In this document: positions 1 to 20,211 of the stretch, piece by piece
Position numbering within the stretch: position 1 is the stretch's first letter
Layout: each line of letters begins with the position of its first letter
Source of the DNA: Liolophura sinensis
Taxonomy: Eukaryota > Mollusca > Polyplacophora > Chitonida > Chitonidae
Assembly (NCBI RefSeq): GCF_032854445.1
Contig: NC_088295.1
Location: forward strand, 44,253,385 to 44,317,384
Direction: 5' to 3'
DNA length: 64,000 bases
Translations under genes and position numbers: made by a program
The notes under the pieces: generated by a model
The model's database searches: none
Told to the model about the DNA's origin: nothing
Seen by the model: the letters and a program-made list of their open reading frames with translations, nothing else

Positions 1-266
1 GCGATTATGACTTGTGTGTTTAATCTTAAACACCACAATGTCCTAGTGAAGATAACCCAAGACAGCCAACATTGCTTTGGAACTGCTGTTTCATTCTTTG
101 CTGTAAAATGAAATTAAAAGCAGAACTGATTTAACCACTGCAATGAATCTATGTAGATATCTCTGATTTGTTGACCTCTGAAGATGATCTTAAGTACTAC
201 AACAGCAATAAGTAATTCGTTTTACGGTTTTCTTGGTATTAATGACTAACCTTAACAAGTTACAAG
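1..266 (+). other. ATP6V1A intron, 3' part
   Basis: No coding similarity to the N-terminal V-ATPase A domain is seen here. A branch-point-like TGACTAAC lies at 242-249, about 20 bases before the chosen acceptor AG at 265-266. Confidence 0.6.
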
Positions 267-8534
<8,268 letters not shown>

Positions 8535-9350
8535 GTCATGATATTATGTTGATAAATAACTGTTTGACCTTGACTAGTCATCATTTCTACTGGAACACAG
8601 GAACGCCTGCAGCAAGGGTAGACTTACAGATGAATACAGTTTTCTCAGAGGAACTGATAGAAAAATCTGGTATAAGCAAATTATATATGTATAGAAACCG
8701 TGTTGTGTATAGGGACTGTGTATTATTAAGTTAACAGAATGCGTGTGTGTATTTGTGGCCTGGGTTTTCCCATGTACATACGGCCAGAAGCATAATCATT
8801 ACATGTGCCATCACGATCATTTTCAATCTGTAAATTATTTAAATTCTGTGTTTGATTTATGCTAGGTGATTTGTCAAATCAAAAAGTGCTTGACTGAAAA
8901 AAAAGGCAATATTCAAGATGTATGAGGTGTCAGACATTTACTCTGTAGTTGTACCGTAGCAACACAGCTATTTGCTGAGTTTCAGATCTTTTCGCGCCCT
9001 GCAGAACTGCAAATTAAAGTTGTGTGAGGGTTACTTGTATATCAGACTTGTTGACATATTCGTTTTGTTGTATGCCGTCTAATCTTGTTGCAATATTGCC
9101 ACTGTTGTGACCAATTACAAGCACATTCCTTCATAGAAAATGTTACCTCATTTCTCAAAAGATGCTTCAGTTATGAGAGACGGCAAAGCTCTGGACAGAC
9201 AGTTCATATATAATGTGAGTGTATTTATACATAGGGACAACCCAGAGGTTGTGGCTTAGTCACCAATAATCTCGTTCGCCAAGAAGGAATAGAACCATGT
9301 CACTAGGAGTAAGGTAATATACATGGAAATAAAAACAAAGGTACTAACAT
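8535..9350 (+). other. ATP6V1A: ATP6V1A 3' untranslated region (probable)
   Basis: Follows the stop codon with no further exon similarity. A canonical AATAAA signal at 9328-9333 would give a UTR of about 0.8 kb. Several short open frames here have no recognisable content. Confidence 0.6.
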
Positions 9351-9579
9351 CTTCAAACCTCTGTGTTTCATGTTGGTTTAGTTATTAGTTGTATGTCGGT
9401 GGGTTAAATTTTTGACATCCTGTCTTTTACCAAGAGCAATTCATATCACCTGGGCATATGAGTACACAGCTGCTTAAAACTCGGCATATAGGATAGGTTA
9501 AAACCTAACTCAACTGTCGCTTCATAAGTGCTTCGCTTGAGTAGCGAAATAACGACTTGATTTGACTTGAGTTGAAGCA

Positions 9580-10030
9580 TGAATGACGTTGGTTCTTTTA
9601 AAGCACAGACACGAGGTAGTTAACTGGTCGTACAGAGTTGGACCCATTCGCTGATGGCCATAAAGTGACTTTAAGATTGAGGTGCAATCACGTAACGACT
9701 GAATCACACCACCACTAAAGTCGCGTCGCTGATTTGCATACACGAGCGATTAAAGGACCCGATGCAACACTCGAGTTGAGTTGGGCCTTAAGCTCCTGTG
9801 TTTCCCGAGCTTAAGTCGCCTGGAACCTTACGGCCAGCCGAGTTGAACTTAAGGCCCAACTCAACTCGATTTGCGTCAGATCCTGTGCGCTCGTGTACGC
9901 ATAATTGATTCATCTGGAGTTGCAATCCAGTCGTTACCTGTGTACCGGTTCAGTCCAAAGTCGTATGGCCATCAGCCACTGGAACCAACTGCGAACGAGC
10001 AGTTGAATTCAGTGGGATGTCGTCTTAAGC
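9580..10030. mobile_element. Long imperfect foldback (inverted-repeat) element
   Basis: Two arms of roughly 200 bases face each other. The innermost parts are a perfect 21-bp inverted repeat at 9772-9792 (CGAGTTGAGTTGGGCCTTA...) and 9848-9868, separated by a ~55-base loop. Farther out, TATGGCCATCAGC, CAGTCGTTAC and CGCTCGTGTAYGCA pair between arms with mismatches and small gaps. No transposase was found and no clear TSD was located. It could be a foldback or MITE-type DNA transposon, or a decayed inverted duplication. Confidence 0.7.
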
Positions 10031-10309
10031 TCTCGTGTGTCCCAAGCTGTAAAGAGAGGCCCGAGTACAAGACATTTTGCGGAATGTTGCAGTTATTGTA
10101 ATTTGGGCTTTTAAGCATATGCTTGTCCAGTCTTGTTAAACAAGATGTATTCCCCACCATTGATTAACTTTGTCAAAAAATCATTTTTATAATGCAGTCT
10201 TTTTGTTAAATTTATCATGCATGTATCATTGCAATTGGCCATTAGTGCTGTAACATTATTTCCCGGTTGAGACCAAGTGGTCTCGACGATCGTCTTTCAA
10301 CGACTAGAA
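10031..10309. other. Intergenic, nothing recognised
   Basis: AT-rich sequence between the foldback element and the S3 repeat; no coding similarity or repeat structure seen. Confidence 0.5.
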
Positions 10310-10505
10310 TGGGGCTTTGGTGACAAAAAGCTGGCGGCGTTGCTCTTGTGGACCTCTGCACAGTCTAGCATTTGTTTGAAGACCACTTGCCCTTCTCCCG
10401 TATGTTGTGCATGTCTGGACGCCAGACGTTAGAAAGTTTGTCAGAAACTTGCGAAAGGTCTGATTTATCCGTGGAACTCCGGATTCCTCCGTCCATAATA
10501 TCAGC
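10310..10505 (+). repeat. Dispersed repeat S3, copy 1
   Basis: Shares an ordered series of blocks with 12850-13060: TGACAA.AAGCTG, TTTGAAGACCAC, AAAGTT..TCAGAAACTTG, then a weak Pro-rich TCCTCC region. Same orientation in both copies. The family is unknown to me; the tail of copy 2 resembles SINE tails. Confidence 0.6.
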
Positions 10506-12489
10506 ATGTCGCTAAATACCCATTAAATAAATATTTCTCTATACTAGAAAAGTGACAGGAGTTGACACCGATATTGTCAAGCAAGTATGTTAGGTAGGGT
10601 TTTTCCATTGATAGCAAACGTTCATTCATTCAAGAGACCTACGATATCCACCGACCAAAATGTTGGCTTTTCATTAAACCTGACTGCCGCCCTACAACTG
10701 AAAAATTCTTGAGCACGATCAACCAACCTTGCTTGTTTTCATTACCCAGCTGCTGGTGGATTGTCTACAGCTTTTTCTCAAGAAATTTGTGAAGTATTTG
10801 GTCCCTAGGTTCCTCCATCCATTGATCTAACCGACATGAATACGTTTAATAAAAATTCTTCAGAACAGGATATGTGTATACACAAATTTGATAAATAGCA
10901 AATATTTGACATTTGACGTAGTTCGTTGGTTACTTGTCTCAGTCGCCTACAAACAACGACCTCACTGACGCGGTAAGTACATGCAAGATTAAAAACAAGA
11001 CAGAAAAGTGAGAAACAGACGTAGTGAAAACCTGTTTATGAAATTAAGATATTCACCTTCACTGAATTCAAAGGAAATCGTAGGTTATCCAGACGGTTTA
11101 CCTTCTATTTACGCAAACCTGTATCTGTACAAAAGCGGCAACGTTTCCCTGTTACGTCGCTCTGACCACCACATGGACGTTTTTTTTTTCACTGTTGTCT
11201 TTACTTGGATAGCAATACACCGTCGTGAAGGTCCAACACATATATGGGAGTGTACATATCTCGGCCGGTAGGATTATATTTTAGATCTTACACGTGGCGT
11301 TAAGATTACAATTGCTGCCACAAAAACTGTTGTATGTCAGTTAGGTTCCGTCAGAAAGGTTCTTAAATTTTAAAATCATAATTCTCCTGTGAGAAAATAT
11401 GGACGGAGTATCCAGAACCTCATGATTTTTTATTATTCGCATAGGTTTTTTTATTCGTATATGATTGTGCTGTACATTCAACTGTTGAATAAGATCGCCA
11501 CTTTGGACACTTTTGGACAGTTGCAATCAAAGCGCAACTAAGACATATTCTGATTAACGGCAAGATAAACTAGCATGTGTGGAACACTTTCAAGACCTCA
11601 GGTATCGTTAAAATATTTGAACTGCTTTTTTGTACATAATACTGTCTAAGTTGTTCCTCTTTTCTGTTTTATATAAAAAAATATACATTTTGCAAGATTT
11701 GTGAACGTAATTTGGTCTTGCAATTATTAAACTGGAACGTCCAATATGTTTTATGATTGGTATAATAATGTCTGTTTCGACGCCAACAGTTCTGAGCTTT
11801 GGATACACTATATGTAAGGAAAAGCTAGGTTTCCCCCGTCATTATATAAATGTACATGCTTTTGTGACGTTCATGTAGAGAATAAACCATTTAAATCAGA
11901 ATCTGAGATGTAAACTTCTAAGGTGTTTGAATGCGGTTCTTCTTTGCGACAGTATGATTGGCGCAAATACACTGTAAACATTTTCTGGCCTCATTTATAT
12001 CATTCTACCTTTGTATATCGCAGCGTTTACGACACACCATCCAATTATAGCTGAAAATGAAATAAGTATAGACATACGGTATAATGCTTAGATCAAATAA
12101 TACTTTGCAAATTGCGACAAGGTTGTACTTGTAAAAGCGTCTGCAGTAGTACAACTCAGTGTATATACGAAGTCACTAAAGGATAGAACGCATTATTCCT
12201 GCTGGGATACGCATATGTTAAGGTCAGCCATGCATTGATTATATACGTGAAAACGCTACGCGTTTCTTTTCTTCAAAAGAACGACTCCTTTCAGCGCCTC
12301 ATTCGGCACTGCTGCATGGTATTGCTGTGGTGATATCCCCTCCAATCACACGTTGACAGAAATCTACACTGAAATGTGCGGCCGGCAGTGCACTACATAG
12401 TCCTATCTGGAATCAAGTCTACTTCTCCTGGTAAGACTAAAGTATTCTACATGGATAGTCGTATATCTTAGTCAACGCCTAGCTGCTTT
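10506..12489. other. Intergenic AT-rich sequence
   Basis: No exon with convincing similarity on either strand. Short open frames (longest under 90 codons) look random. No array or terminal repeat noticed. Confidence 0.5.
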
Positions 12490-12727
12490 AGGGCCTACCT
12501 TACAAGCCATACTATTTCTGGTCAAGTGAACTAATGCATGACTTCTATCTAAAGTAAACAAGTCTTGCACTGAGGTTAAAGGCTCGAATCCAGGACTCAG
12601 CTGGCCCGGCTTTCCCCTGGCTGTGCCCGGTTTCCTCCCACCATAATGCTGGCCGCCGTCGCATAAGTGAAATATTCTTGGGAACGGCGTAAAACACCAA
12701 TTAAATAGATAAATAAATAAATAAATA
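12490..12727 (+). repeat. S1 SINE, nearly full length
   Basis: Contains a B-box-like GGCTCGAATCC near 12581, the S1 body (GTTTCCTCCCACCATAATGC), the AACGGCGTAAAACACC tail core and a (AAAT)n end. The head 5' of the B box is diverged and its start is uncertain. Confidence 0.75.
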
Positions 12728-12849
12728 TAGATCTTAATTGTAATATAAGTGTGACTGATATTGACATTTATAAAACCAAAAGACCATGTCATTTTTTAGG
12801 CGAATGTATTGAAAAATGTTTATACATCGTTTGGTCATAGTCAATTAAT

Positions 12850-13075
12850 TTGTGGATCAGCGCTCTTTGGGCCCTCGTGACAACAAGCTGTCAACGGAGC
12901 CCGTTTTTACAGTCTTGTTGCTATTTGAAGACCACCTTGAGTACTTGAAAGTTCCTCAGAAACTTGAAGAAGGTTGGGGGTTTATACCGGGCACTCAGGT
13001 TCCCCTCCCAGAAAACTAACCGCCATCGTAAAAGTGGAACATTTTTAAGTCTAGGATTAAATAAAAAAATCAGTC
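12850..13075 (+). repeat. Dispersed repeat S3, copy 2
   Basis: Second copy of the repeat at 10310-10505. Here the 3' end is better preserved: a CCGCCATCGTAAAAGTGGAA segment and an A-rich GGATTAAATAAAAAAA end, suggesting a SINE distantly related to S1. Confidence 0.6.
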
Positions 13076-13240
13076 AATTATTAAAGCGTGTAGCTTTAAC
13101 GTCTGATTTGTGTTTCTGAACATGGTTCAGTTATTGTATGTTGTATATACCATAAGCGACTACATCTTGTTTGAGATCGGATGGTGTTTAATGCACTCGT
13201 TATAAAGTACCGGTATTTAATATTTTCTTTTTCTTTATTT

Positions 13241-13392
13241 TCAGATTAAAAGGCTTGATTTAGTAGTTTTCACACAAGTCTCGGGACTGTCTACACGCAA
13301 TATAGCTACAGCTATCTAAAGATACGTATTTATTCTTTCATGTTTATACACAACCAACATAGAGATGCAGCTAACACCTATTTAAAGTTGCC
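13241..13392 (+). other. Possible 5'-UTR splice acceptor and leader of the GT92 gene
   Basis: A strong pyrimidine tract (TTTTCTTTTTCTTTATTTTCAG) ends with AG at 13243-13244, 148 bases before the GT92 start codon. A 5'-UTR intron would explain it; no upstream leader exon was identified. Confidence 0.4.
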
Positions 13393-14868
13393 ATGTATAA
13401 AAAACCATGTCTGATATTTCGACGTCACAGAACACTGGTTGTTGCCTTTGTACTGTACTACCTTTTGGTCGTGACTTCCCTATTTGTATACATTCATCCC
13501 GTCAACATCACACGGACCAAGTTTTGGCGCAGTAATATGAATGCTAGTGGACAGAAACAACGCGTTAACAAGACGTCTACATTTGTAAGCATTCTTCCGG
13601 GTGTGCTTGGATACTCTGCTTACATGGACACTCGTTACGATCCACCAAGGATTCGTATCATCTCCGCGGTGAACGATCGGGCGCCAAAGAAGGGACTCTG
13701 CTTCTTTTGGCCGCCATCCTCTTTGAATGAACTGAAGGCAAAATTCGGAGAACGGCTGAGTAATCTCACAGAAGCACAGAAACACCAACGACTTTCTTTC
13801 TTCGCATCATTTACTTTCCCCAAGCTCACTTCTCCGATAGAGTTTCACAAAACTTGTGAGGGCCATGATTTAGCATATGTAGCCTATTACCTCTCCTGTG
13901 TGGTTCCCGCTCAGGTCCGAGCTCCTGTGTCAACTGTGATCATCTCCAAAAGTTTGATGTGGTCGTCTCTTGACCAGTTTGTTGAGTTACAAGTGACATC
14001 GATCCCGAGAATTCGCCATACGACCGATATTCAGGATCAGTATTTGGATCAAAGAACAGCCGTAGAATCTCTAAAACTTGGTGTCTGCGTTCCACCTTTA
14101 TTCGGGGCTGTTGAACGAGATTCTCTCATGGAATTTATCGAAGCAACCATGGTTTTGGGGGCTAATCATTTCTTATTCTACGATTACGAGATGTCAGACG
14201 ACTCACGTGACTTGTTGCGATTTTATCAAAATGTCGGAACAGTCACTGTGTTACCATGGGGAATACCCTTCCCGGACGCGTCCATTTGGTACCACGGCCA
14301 ATCAGTCGCCATAGCGGACTGCTTGTTCAGAACTATGGGGCATTTCGACTGGGTGACGTTTAACGACATTGACGAATTTATCGTTCCACGGGGTGAAATC
14401 ACCTCATCGGGAACGATTCCGGAATTTCTCGTAGCGTACGGGAAACTCAACATGTCCGGTTTCTCCACCATTGCGAGTCTTGGGTTTCAGTCCGCCATTT
14501 TCTACACGCCAACGTCATTGGTTACAAACATAAAGAGTAACACCTTCAAGTCCATGATTTCGGTCAAACGGACCAAGACTGTGTCAAAGGTGTTAACTAA
14601 GCAAATTGTGAGGCCTGAGCGAGTGTTTGAGTTGGGTATTCATCACTTAAGTAGTGCATTACACGCAAATTTCACTGGACATCTGGTTAGTCAGAATATA
14701 GGACTGTTACACCACTACAAGGAATGTAAGCCTGAACCACGGTTTCTGATCAATTGTGACGAATTCGTCGAGGATAAAGCATTTTACCGATATGTGGAAC
14801 GGTTCAAACATCGTGTTAAGAAAACTCTATCCCAACTAGCACTGCTTAAACTTACCGGTAGTAGTTGA
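13393..14868 (+). CDS. Glycosyltransferase family 92 (DUF23) protein, type II membrane
   Basis: Single uninterrupted frame of 491 residues. A short basic cytoplasmic stretch (residues 1-13) precedes a hydrophobic membrane anchor at ~14-34 (VVAFVLYYLLVVTSLFVYI), giving Golgi type II topology. The lumenal part has six N-glycosylation sequons (N38, N50, N59, N124, N353, N426). The GT92 core spans ~230-465. It holds the family's nucleotide-sugar region: LGANHFLFYDYEMS (~256-269), then DWVTFNDIDEFIVP (~319-332) with the DxD at D325-D327. Characterised GT92 members are galactosyltransferases, including a nematode one acting on N-glycan core fucose; the exact acceptor here cannot be told. No coding introns are present, as in many expanded invertebrate GT92 families. 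The frame continues to TGA at 14866-14868 with all core motifs intact, so it looks functional. Confidence 0.93.
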   Translation: MYKKPCLIFRRHRTLVVAFVLYYLLVVTSLFVYIHPVNITRTKFWRSNMNASGQKQRVNKTSTFVSILPGVLGYSAYMDTRYDPPRIRIISAVNDRAPKKGLCFFWPPSSLNELKAKFGERLSNLTEAQKHQRLSFFASFTFPKLTSPIEFHKTCEGHDLAYVAYYLSCVVPAQVRAPVSTVIISKSLMWSSLDQFVELQVTSIPRIRHTTDIQDQYLDQRTAVESLKLGVCVPPLFGAVERDSLMEFIEATMVLGANHFLFYDYEMSDDSRDLLRFYQNVGTVTVLPWGIPFPDASIWYHGQSVAIADCLFRTMGHFDWVTFNDIDEFIVPRGEITSSGTIPEFLVAYGKLNMSGFSTIASLGFQSAIFYTPTSLVTNIKSNTFKSMISVKRTKTVSKVLTKQIVRPERVFELGIHHLSSALHANFTGHLVSQNIGLLHHYKECKPEPRFLINCDEFVEDKAFYRYVERFKHRVKKTLSQLALLKLTGSS

Positions 14869-15905
14869 CAGTGTATGTTTTATATTCTACATATATCATA
14901 TATGACTGTTTATACAGTCTGCTGTACAGAGAAATGACGCTAGATCTGAATCCTCCAAAAGATAAACTGTAAAGTCATTTGAAAATTACATTTCAGGTAC
15001 CAATATCATGGAAAAGAACTGCTTTCTTTCAGTTGTAAAATATATTATGGGTCGATTTCAACAAAACTGTAAAAATTTTTTTTTTTTTTTTAAAGTAGAT
15101 ATATGAAAACCAGTGTAAGTCTTCCTTATTGTGGTGAATCGACGGCTTCAGAAAGACAGAAACCCAAGATGACAGAAGAAAACAAGGTTCGTGTTTCACG
15201 AAATGGATTATCTATCTTTGCGTCCGGATATACGCAATCTAATGCGGAATCGTGTAATTCAAATTATGGAAATTATTTAACATATGACGTTAATGTATAG
15301 TCTTTTATAGGGGAAAAACATATATATGTTTCATATGTTATAGGGTCCAGTACCAAGGGAGATCACTCTGATGGACAAATCTTGTTAACACTGGCAATGT
15401 ATCAGCGGTATGGGTTTCTGAATGAGACCTCACTCTTTTCTCGGTACACGGAAGATGAGTAAAAAAAAAAAGCACTCTTATTAGACCTGATATTGGTAAA
15501 GCTGTCAATGTTCACTTGGTCCATTGATCAGCTATGTAAATGCAGAACAAAATGATGTCGAACCATGGCAGCCAAGTTCTATAGCCTACATGGATGTACG
15601 TATATAACGAAAGTGTCTGCACTAAAACAAAAAAACGTTTTCACAGTGAAGTATATGTACTCTGTGGTATGTACACTTCTTTTGTGGATTTTCTTCATAT
15701 GCAAATTACCAAAACGGTGTATATTGGGCCAACACATGTACAAAAGCATGTGCATGGACGTGCATTTTTACGTCATCTTTAGGTCCCACGCCATTTGTCA
15801 TTTGAACATGTCATCTTATGTTTTATTATTTTTACCATTCATCCTATTTCAAGTCAATACAGAAGTGTATAGTTTGCGTCATATGTGAATAAAATTATTG
15901 CCTGA
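14869..15905 (+). other. GT92 3' untranslated region (probable)
   Basis: Only one canonical AATAAA was seen downstream (15888-15893), implying a UTR of about 1 kb. Open frames inside have no recognisable content. It includes a 16-base T run near 15078. Confidence 0.5.
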
Positions 15906-16309
15906 AATCAGATTACGTGTCTCATTATTACAGCAGCTGCAAAATTCGTAAACTATGTAAGCAGGCAGTACCGTTGTATTTACTTGATTGTTGCTTAAAG
16001 TCATACACATGATTTTTCCACTTATACGTTGGTGGTCAGTTTTATAGGTGCAGAAATGCGTTGTGCCTTGCGTAAACCACAGACCTCTGGCAAGTTATTG
16101 ACAAACTTTCACACTTGTGACGTATATAGATATAGGCTATGCGCACCATATATTAGTCTCAGATAATTAAGTGGATTTCAACGAGACTGCAAACAACCAT
16201 ACAAACCTCGTGGACCGCCTATTGTTAACAAACAATGAGTGGGGTAATCTACAAATTCCCTGTTAGTACATGTACACTTTATCCGGACCTAGAGTGTAGA
16301 GCAGGGTAT

Positions 16310-17903
16310 TATAAACACCCGTAACATACTGATTTAAAGGTCACCAGTCAGTGAACAGATGTAAAATCGATAGCAACATCCAAATCAACCAGTTGATCAG
16401 TACAAGACCAATAAACATAAATCAATATTGGCTGTAACACATACTTCTTTATTCTGATAAAAACTCTGAACATTCAAGTGGATTTGTGATATCTGATGTA
16501 TTAGGTTTGGTATTGAGTGTAGTGGGAGATGGCACAACTCTTATTAACCTTATTCCCCATATCACAGTACGGTATTTCACCTACATAAAATATCCAACCA
16601 TCCATTTATTCACCACTCAATATAGTGATATTCACTACCAGGTGCATAAATTATTATGTATTAAGATGTTTACCGATTGAGATGCCGTGTGTCATCTGCA
16701 AATACTTTTTGTTTAAATACTGGTTTTAGGGTCACTTTCCTGGCGGATATCGTGGCCCATCAAATCAGTGTTTTATTAATTTATTTATTTTTTAACACAT
16801 TAATATTTTGAATAGATAATGGCAGTGCGTTGGTATACTATTTACATATGTACATGAGTCAATTAGTGGGATTAAACCTTTTTTGTGGTAGCATCTGCAA
16901 ATACTTGGAAAGCTTCTCTATTTATACCCAACAGGCTATTGACCATGCGACCTAAGTTAACCAATCACATCCAAGCTTTACCGATCAGCCATGATTTGTG
17001 GAACTAATTTCCCACACAAAAATGCAGAAAAACATAACAATAGAACTATAGTTAACAGGAGCTGCTGTGCTTACGTGAGAGCGTTTTCTTGAAGTTTAAA
17101 AAGCTCCAACTATTTCCACTGAATAAGAAAAAGTGGCAAAAGAAAAAAAATTCTCGAGGAATCGAACTGCCGGTGATATGGTTATGCCCGTTTTCACATC
17201 ACAGTAGTGTCAAGGGCAGATCGTAGTAGAAATTATTTCGATCAGTATCACCAAGGCAGTTAAGCTTACATTACAAATATTATCTGGGGAACATTATTCC
17301 TAAAGTGATAAAATTCCATTAAAGCACCTCATATTTACCTTGGGAAAGAGACGTAAAAGCAATTGAAAGCCCCGCTACGCCCGACTCCAAGCAGTACGTT
17401 GAGAGCGTAGGGAAATATCACACAAAGTAGTCCGCTTTCCTTGTATACATCAACAATTACCCTTAATAAAGTGAAAAGTTATGGTCAGTTATTCCACTGG
17501 AACATTTTACAACATATCACAACACCAAGTAACGTTAAAAAAATGAGTTAAGTTGACAATAAATCTATACATGCACTCGCTCATTGTAAACAAACAAAAT
17601 GGCCGCCAGCCAGGGTGAGGAGAGGGTGAAGCCTACACAAGATTTACGCTATTACACGGAATATTCAAGATGCCAAGTACTATAAAAGAGGTAACCGTCA
17701 CGTCAGGTCTGGGGGATCTTTCAAACGTTGCTCTACGTTACCCTGGGGAATAAATTACGTTATGAAGTGACTGAATATTTGGCACAGTCCCTCACATAAC
17801 ATATACACGTCCAACGAGTCTATTCAAGTTGTATAAAGTGAATTACGAGAAGTATAACTACGTAACTATCACAAAGTTATTACACCTGCCATTATTTCAT
17901 ACA
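16310..17903 (-). repeat. 3' LTR of the Gypsy element (left copy)
   Basis: On the plus strand the repeat begins TATAAACAC (the paired copy has TGTAAACAC, so its terminal TG is mutated) and ends ...TTTCATACA. The end is fixed by the adjacent polypurine tract complement. It is longer than the other LTR because of an insertion at ~16532-17003. Confidence 0.85.
16532..17003. other. ~470-bp insertion inside the 3' LTR
   Basis: After GTGGGAGATGG the right LTR continues directly to TTAATTTCCC, while the left copy has about 470 extra AT-rich bases before AATTTCCC. The insert ends are weakly inverted (CACAA / TTGTG). No coding content; it could be a small non-autonomous DNA element. Confidence 0.65.
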
Positions 17904-17917
17904 ACTTCCCCTACTTC
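17904..17917 (-). other. Polypurine tract of the Gypsy element
   Basis: Minus strand reads GAAGTAGGGGAAGT immediately before the LTR's TGTATGAAA start. This is the expected place for plus-strand DNA priming and it sets the LTR boundary. Confidence 0.75.
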
Positions 17918-20200
17918 AAATAATGGAACTCCCCTGAGTTCGCACAAGTAGTATGCCACTGGAATCCACAGCACAGGTAAAGTCAAGTCCAAGTGTAAGA
18001 CGAAGTAATGATATCAGGTAAGATCCACATCATTGGTATATTGGTAACGTAAAGTCCAAGTAAAAGTAAGGTAATCCATAATCCAAAGTGAGAAGGCACA
18101 GTCCCGATGGAAAACAACACAGAAAGGTAATCTCACAATACAAAGCGATACAGCACAGTTCAGATGGAAAATAACAGCGTAAGGCAAGGCTGGTAAGTTG
18201 AAAGGTGAATAAATCTGTGTAAGTTATTCAAAGCTCCCACCTGTGTCCAATTCCTGTTGAATCTAGAAGCTTTATGAAAATATTAGTTGATGTATCGCTT
18301 GTTGCAGATGCTGCCTCAAACAGGGACAATAGTTGTTCACCAAATGCAACCTTCTTCCCCCGTGATCTTGCCTTGTTTTGTTGGTTGAGCATTTGCCCTT
18401 GCTCATTTCCACAATGATGCACAGGTACTCCCACTGGAGTAGTCTGGTGTCATCATCAGTATTTTTTCCAGTTTGACATGGGCCAAGAGATGGTGTTTAG
18501 CCCAACTGGAATTGATACTGAGCCGTCAGCGTCCCAAGCCCAAGGGCATGTACCCATGGCGCAGGATGTCAGCGGTGCGACGTTGTGACTCCTTGTCCTC
18601 AGATCCAGTGGTAGATGGTGGAAATGGTGTTATGGGAGGAAGAGTAGACCGAACAGGCGTGTAATTTGGCAAATCCAGAGGAAGCAGACATGGTGAAGAT
18701 GGTAAAGCAGGGCTGATAGGCTCAGTGACAGGGAGAGTGGCAGCTGTAGTGGCAGTCGTAGTTAGGCAATTACTTGTTGAAGATGGGAACGGTTTCGATG
18801 ATAATGTTGTACAGCGGGAGGTAATGATGGAGAATTGAAGGGAATTGTAACTTTCAGTTGAAGTGGAGTTGGCACTGGAGAGGTCATCAGTAAAGGTGGT
18901 GTAGTCAGACTTGGTACTGCTGTTGTGATGGCATCCTGGTCAGAACTGTTTCCTCAGGCTTTCTGGCGGCAGCACTGGTCACAGTTGATGACAATGGAAG
19001 ATCCTAGGCAATATCTCATAAACCACAGAGGACGGAGAATTTCCCCAAATGTGAAGTAAGTGGTTGTTGAAGCTGCCTGCGTTTGTTCTGGGATAACCTG
19101 AGAATCGGATTCCACTTATAGACACTGTCAACAAAGTATATGAAAGGCAAGATGAAATCTGCTTTACATTGGTGGTAACTGGTCCCACTAGGCAGTTTGG
19201 GCGCTACCTGCTTCTCCGTAACTGCAAGTTTCAGTAAACTGGCTTGCATGACCCTAGGGTCTTGTAAAATTTTGTGGCTCAGCTCTGCCTTGCAACGTGT
19301 TGTTGGTCGCTCATCACCAAGAGCTTTCACGGTGAACCCGAGTTGATTTTATCTGTATCCATTCAGTTTCAAGTTTCAAGTTGCATTCAACTTGTTCAGT
19401 AGGGGCTTCATCTTGCGATTTCACCACGCGCTGAATAATCTCCCAGCTATCTTCCCATTCTTTGATTGTCCTCCTTTGAACCTTTACCTTTCCGCACCAA
19501 CTTCTTACATATCTTCTGGTTTCGGATGAAAGTGCTGAATCCCAAGGAGGGTGGTCAGTTACATTGAGGTAGTTTTCTGGAGTGAAGGTCAGCCAGAAAC
19601 CGTTTGGTTCTGAAAAGGACCTTAATGGAAGTGGTCTTGCAGCTTTCCTGTGGCAGCTCGGGACGTGATGTTTCAGGTCTATAGTGCGAGCTTCCTGAAC
19701 CGAGCTTCCTTATCTCTACAAAATGTACAGATGACATCGAGAAGCCGGTGTCTGAATGATTGGAGATGGAAGTTAAGATCCTTCTAGCTCCGCAGAGCTG
19801 TGTTGCAGTGTTTCTAGGTAACCATCTTGGCCCTTCTGGAAATAGCAGACAAATCATTATCATTAGACCAATTATACAAAAGAAATAAGTAACCAGTGTG
19901 AAAAACATACATCCTACATCTTAGAATTGCATCCTTAAAACTACGTCCCATGCCGAATCATTTCTACAAGTTGTGCCATGGACCCAAACACCTCGCACCA
20001 AGCAAGAGAATGTTAGGTGAGTCTGTTGTTCGCCAGGCCTTGGGATATCAGTCCTACCCTGACCCCATGAAATTAGGTGTTGCCATATCCATGGTTCACT
20101 AACTTCCATATATGACCCGCATCCCAACTAATCCATGGACTACCACAATTGGTGAATGTATTTGATTCGGACAGTAGTTCTATTTTACATGTAGATGCCT
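17918..20200 (-). other. Gypsy 3' internal region downstream of integrase
   Basis: About 2.3 kb between the integrase C-terminus and the polypurine tract. It holds only broken minus-strand frames, such as 19016-19330 and 19555-19908. None is recognisable; a frame near 18420 shows a His/Cys-spaced VPVHHCGNEQG string that is too weak to call a zinc finger. Some Gypsy elements carry a third frame here, and this may be the ruin of one. No LTR-like or host coding sequence was seen. Confidence 0.45.
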
Positions 20201-20211
20201 TGAGGTGTAGA

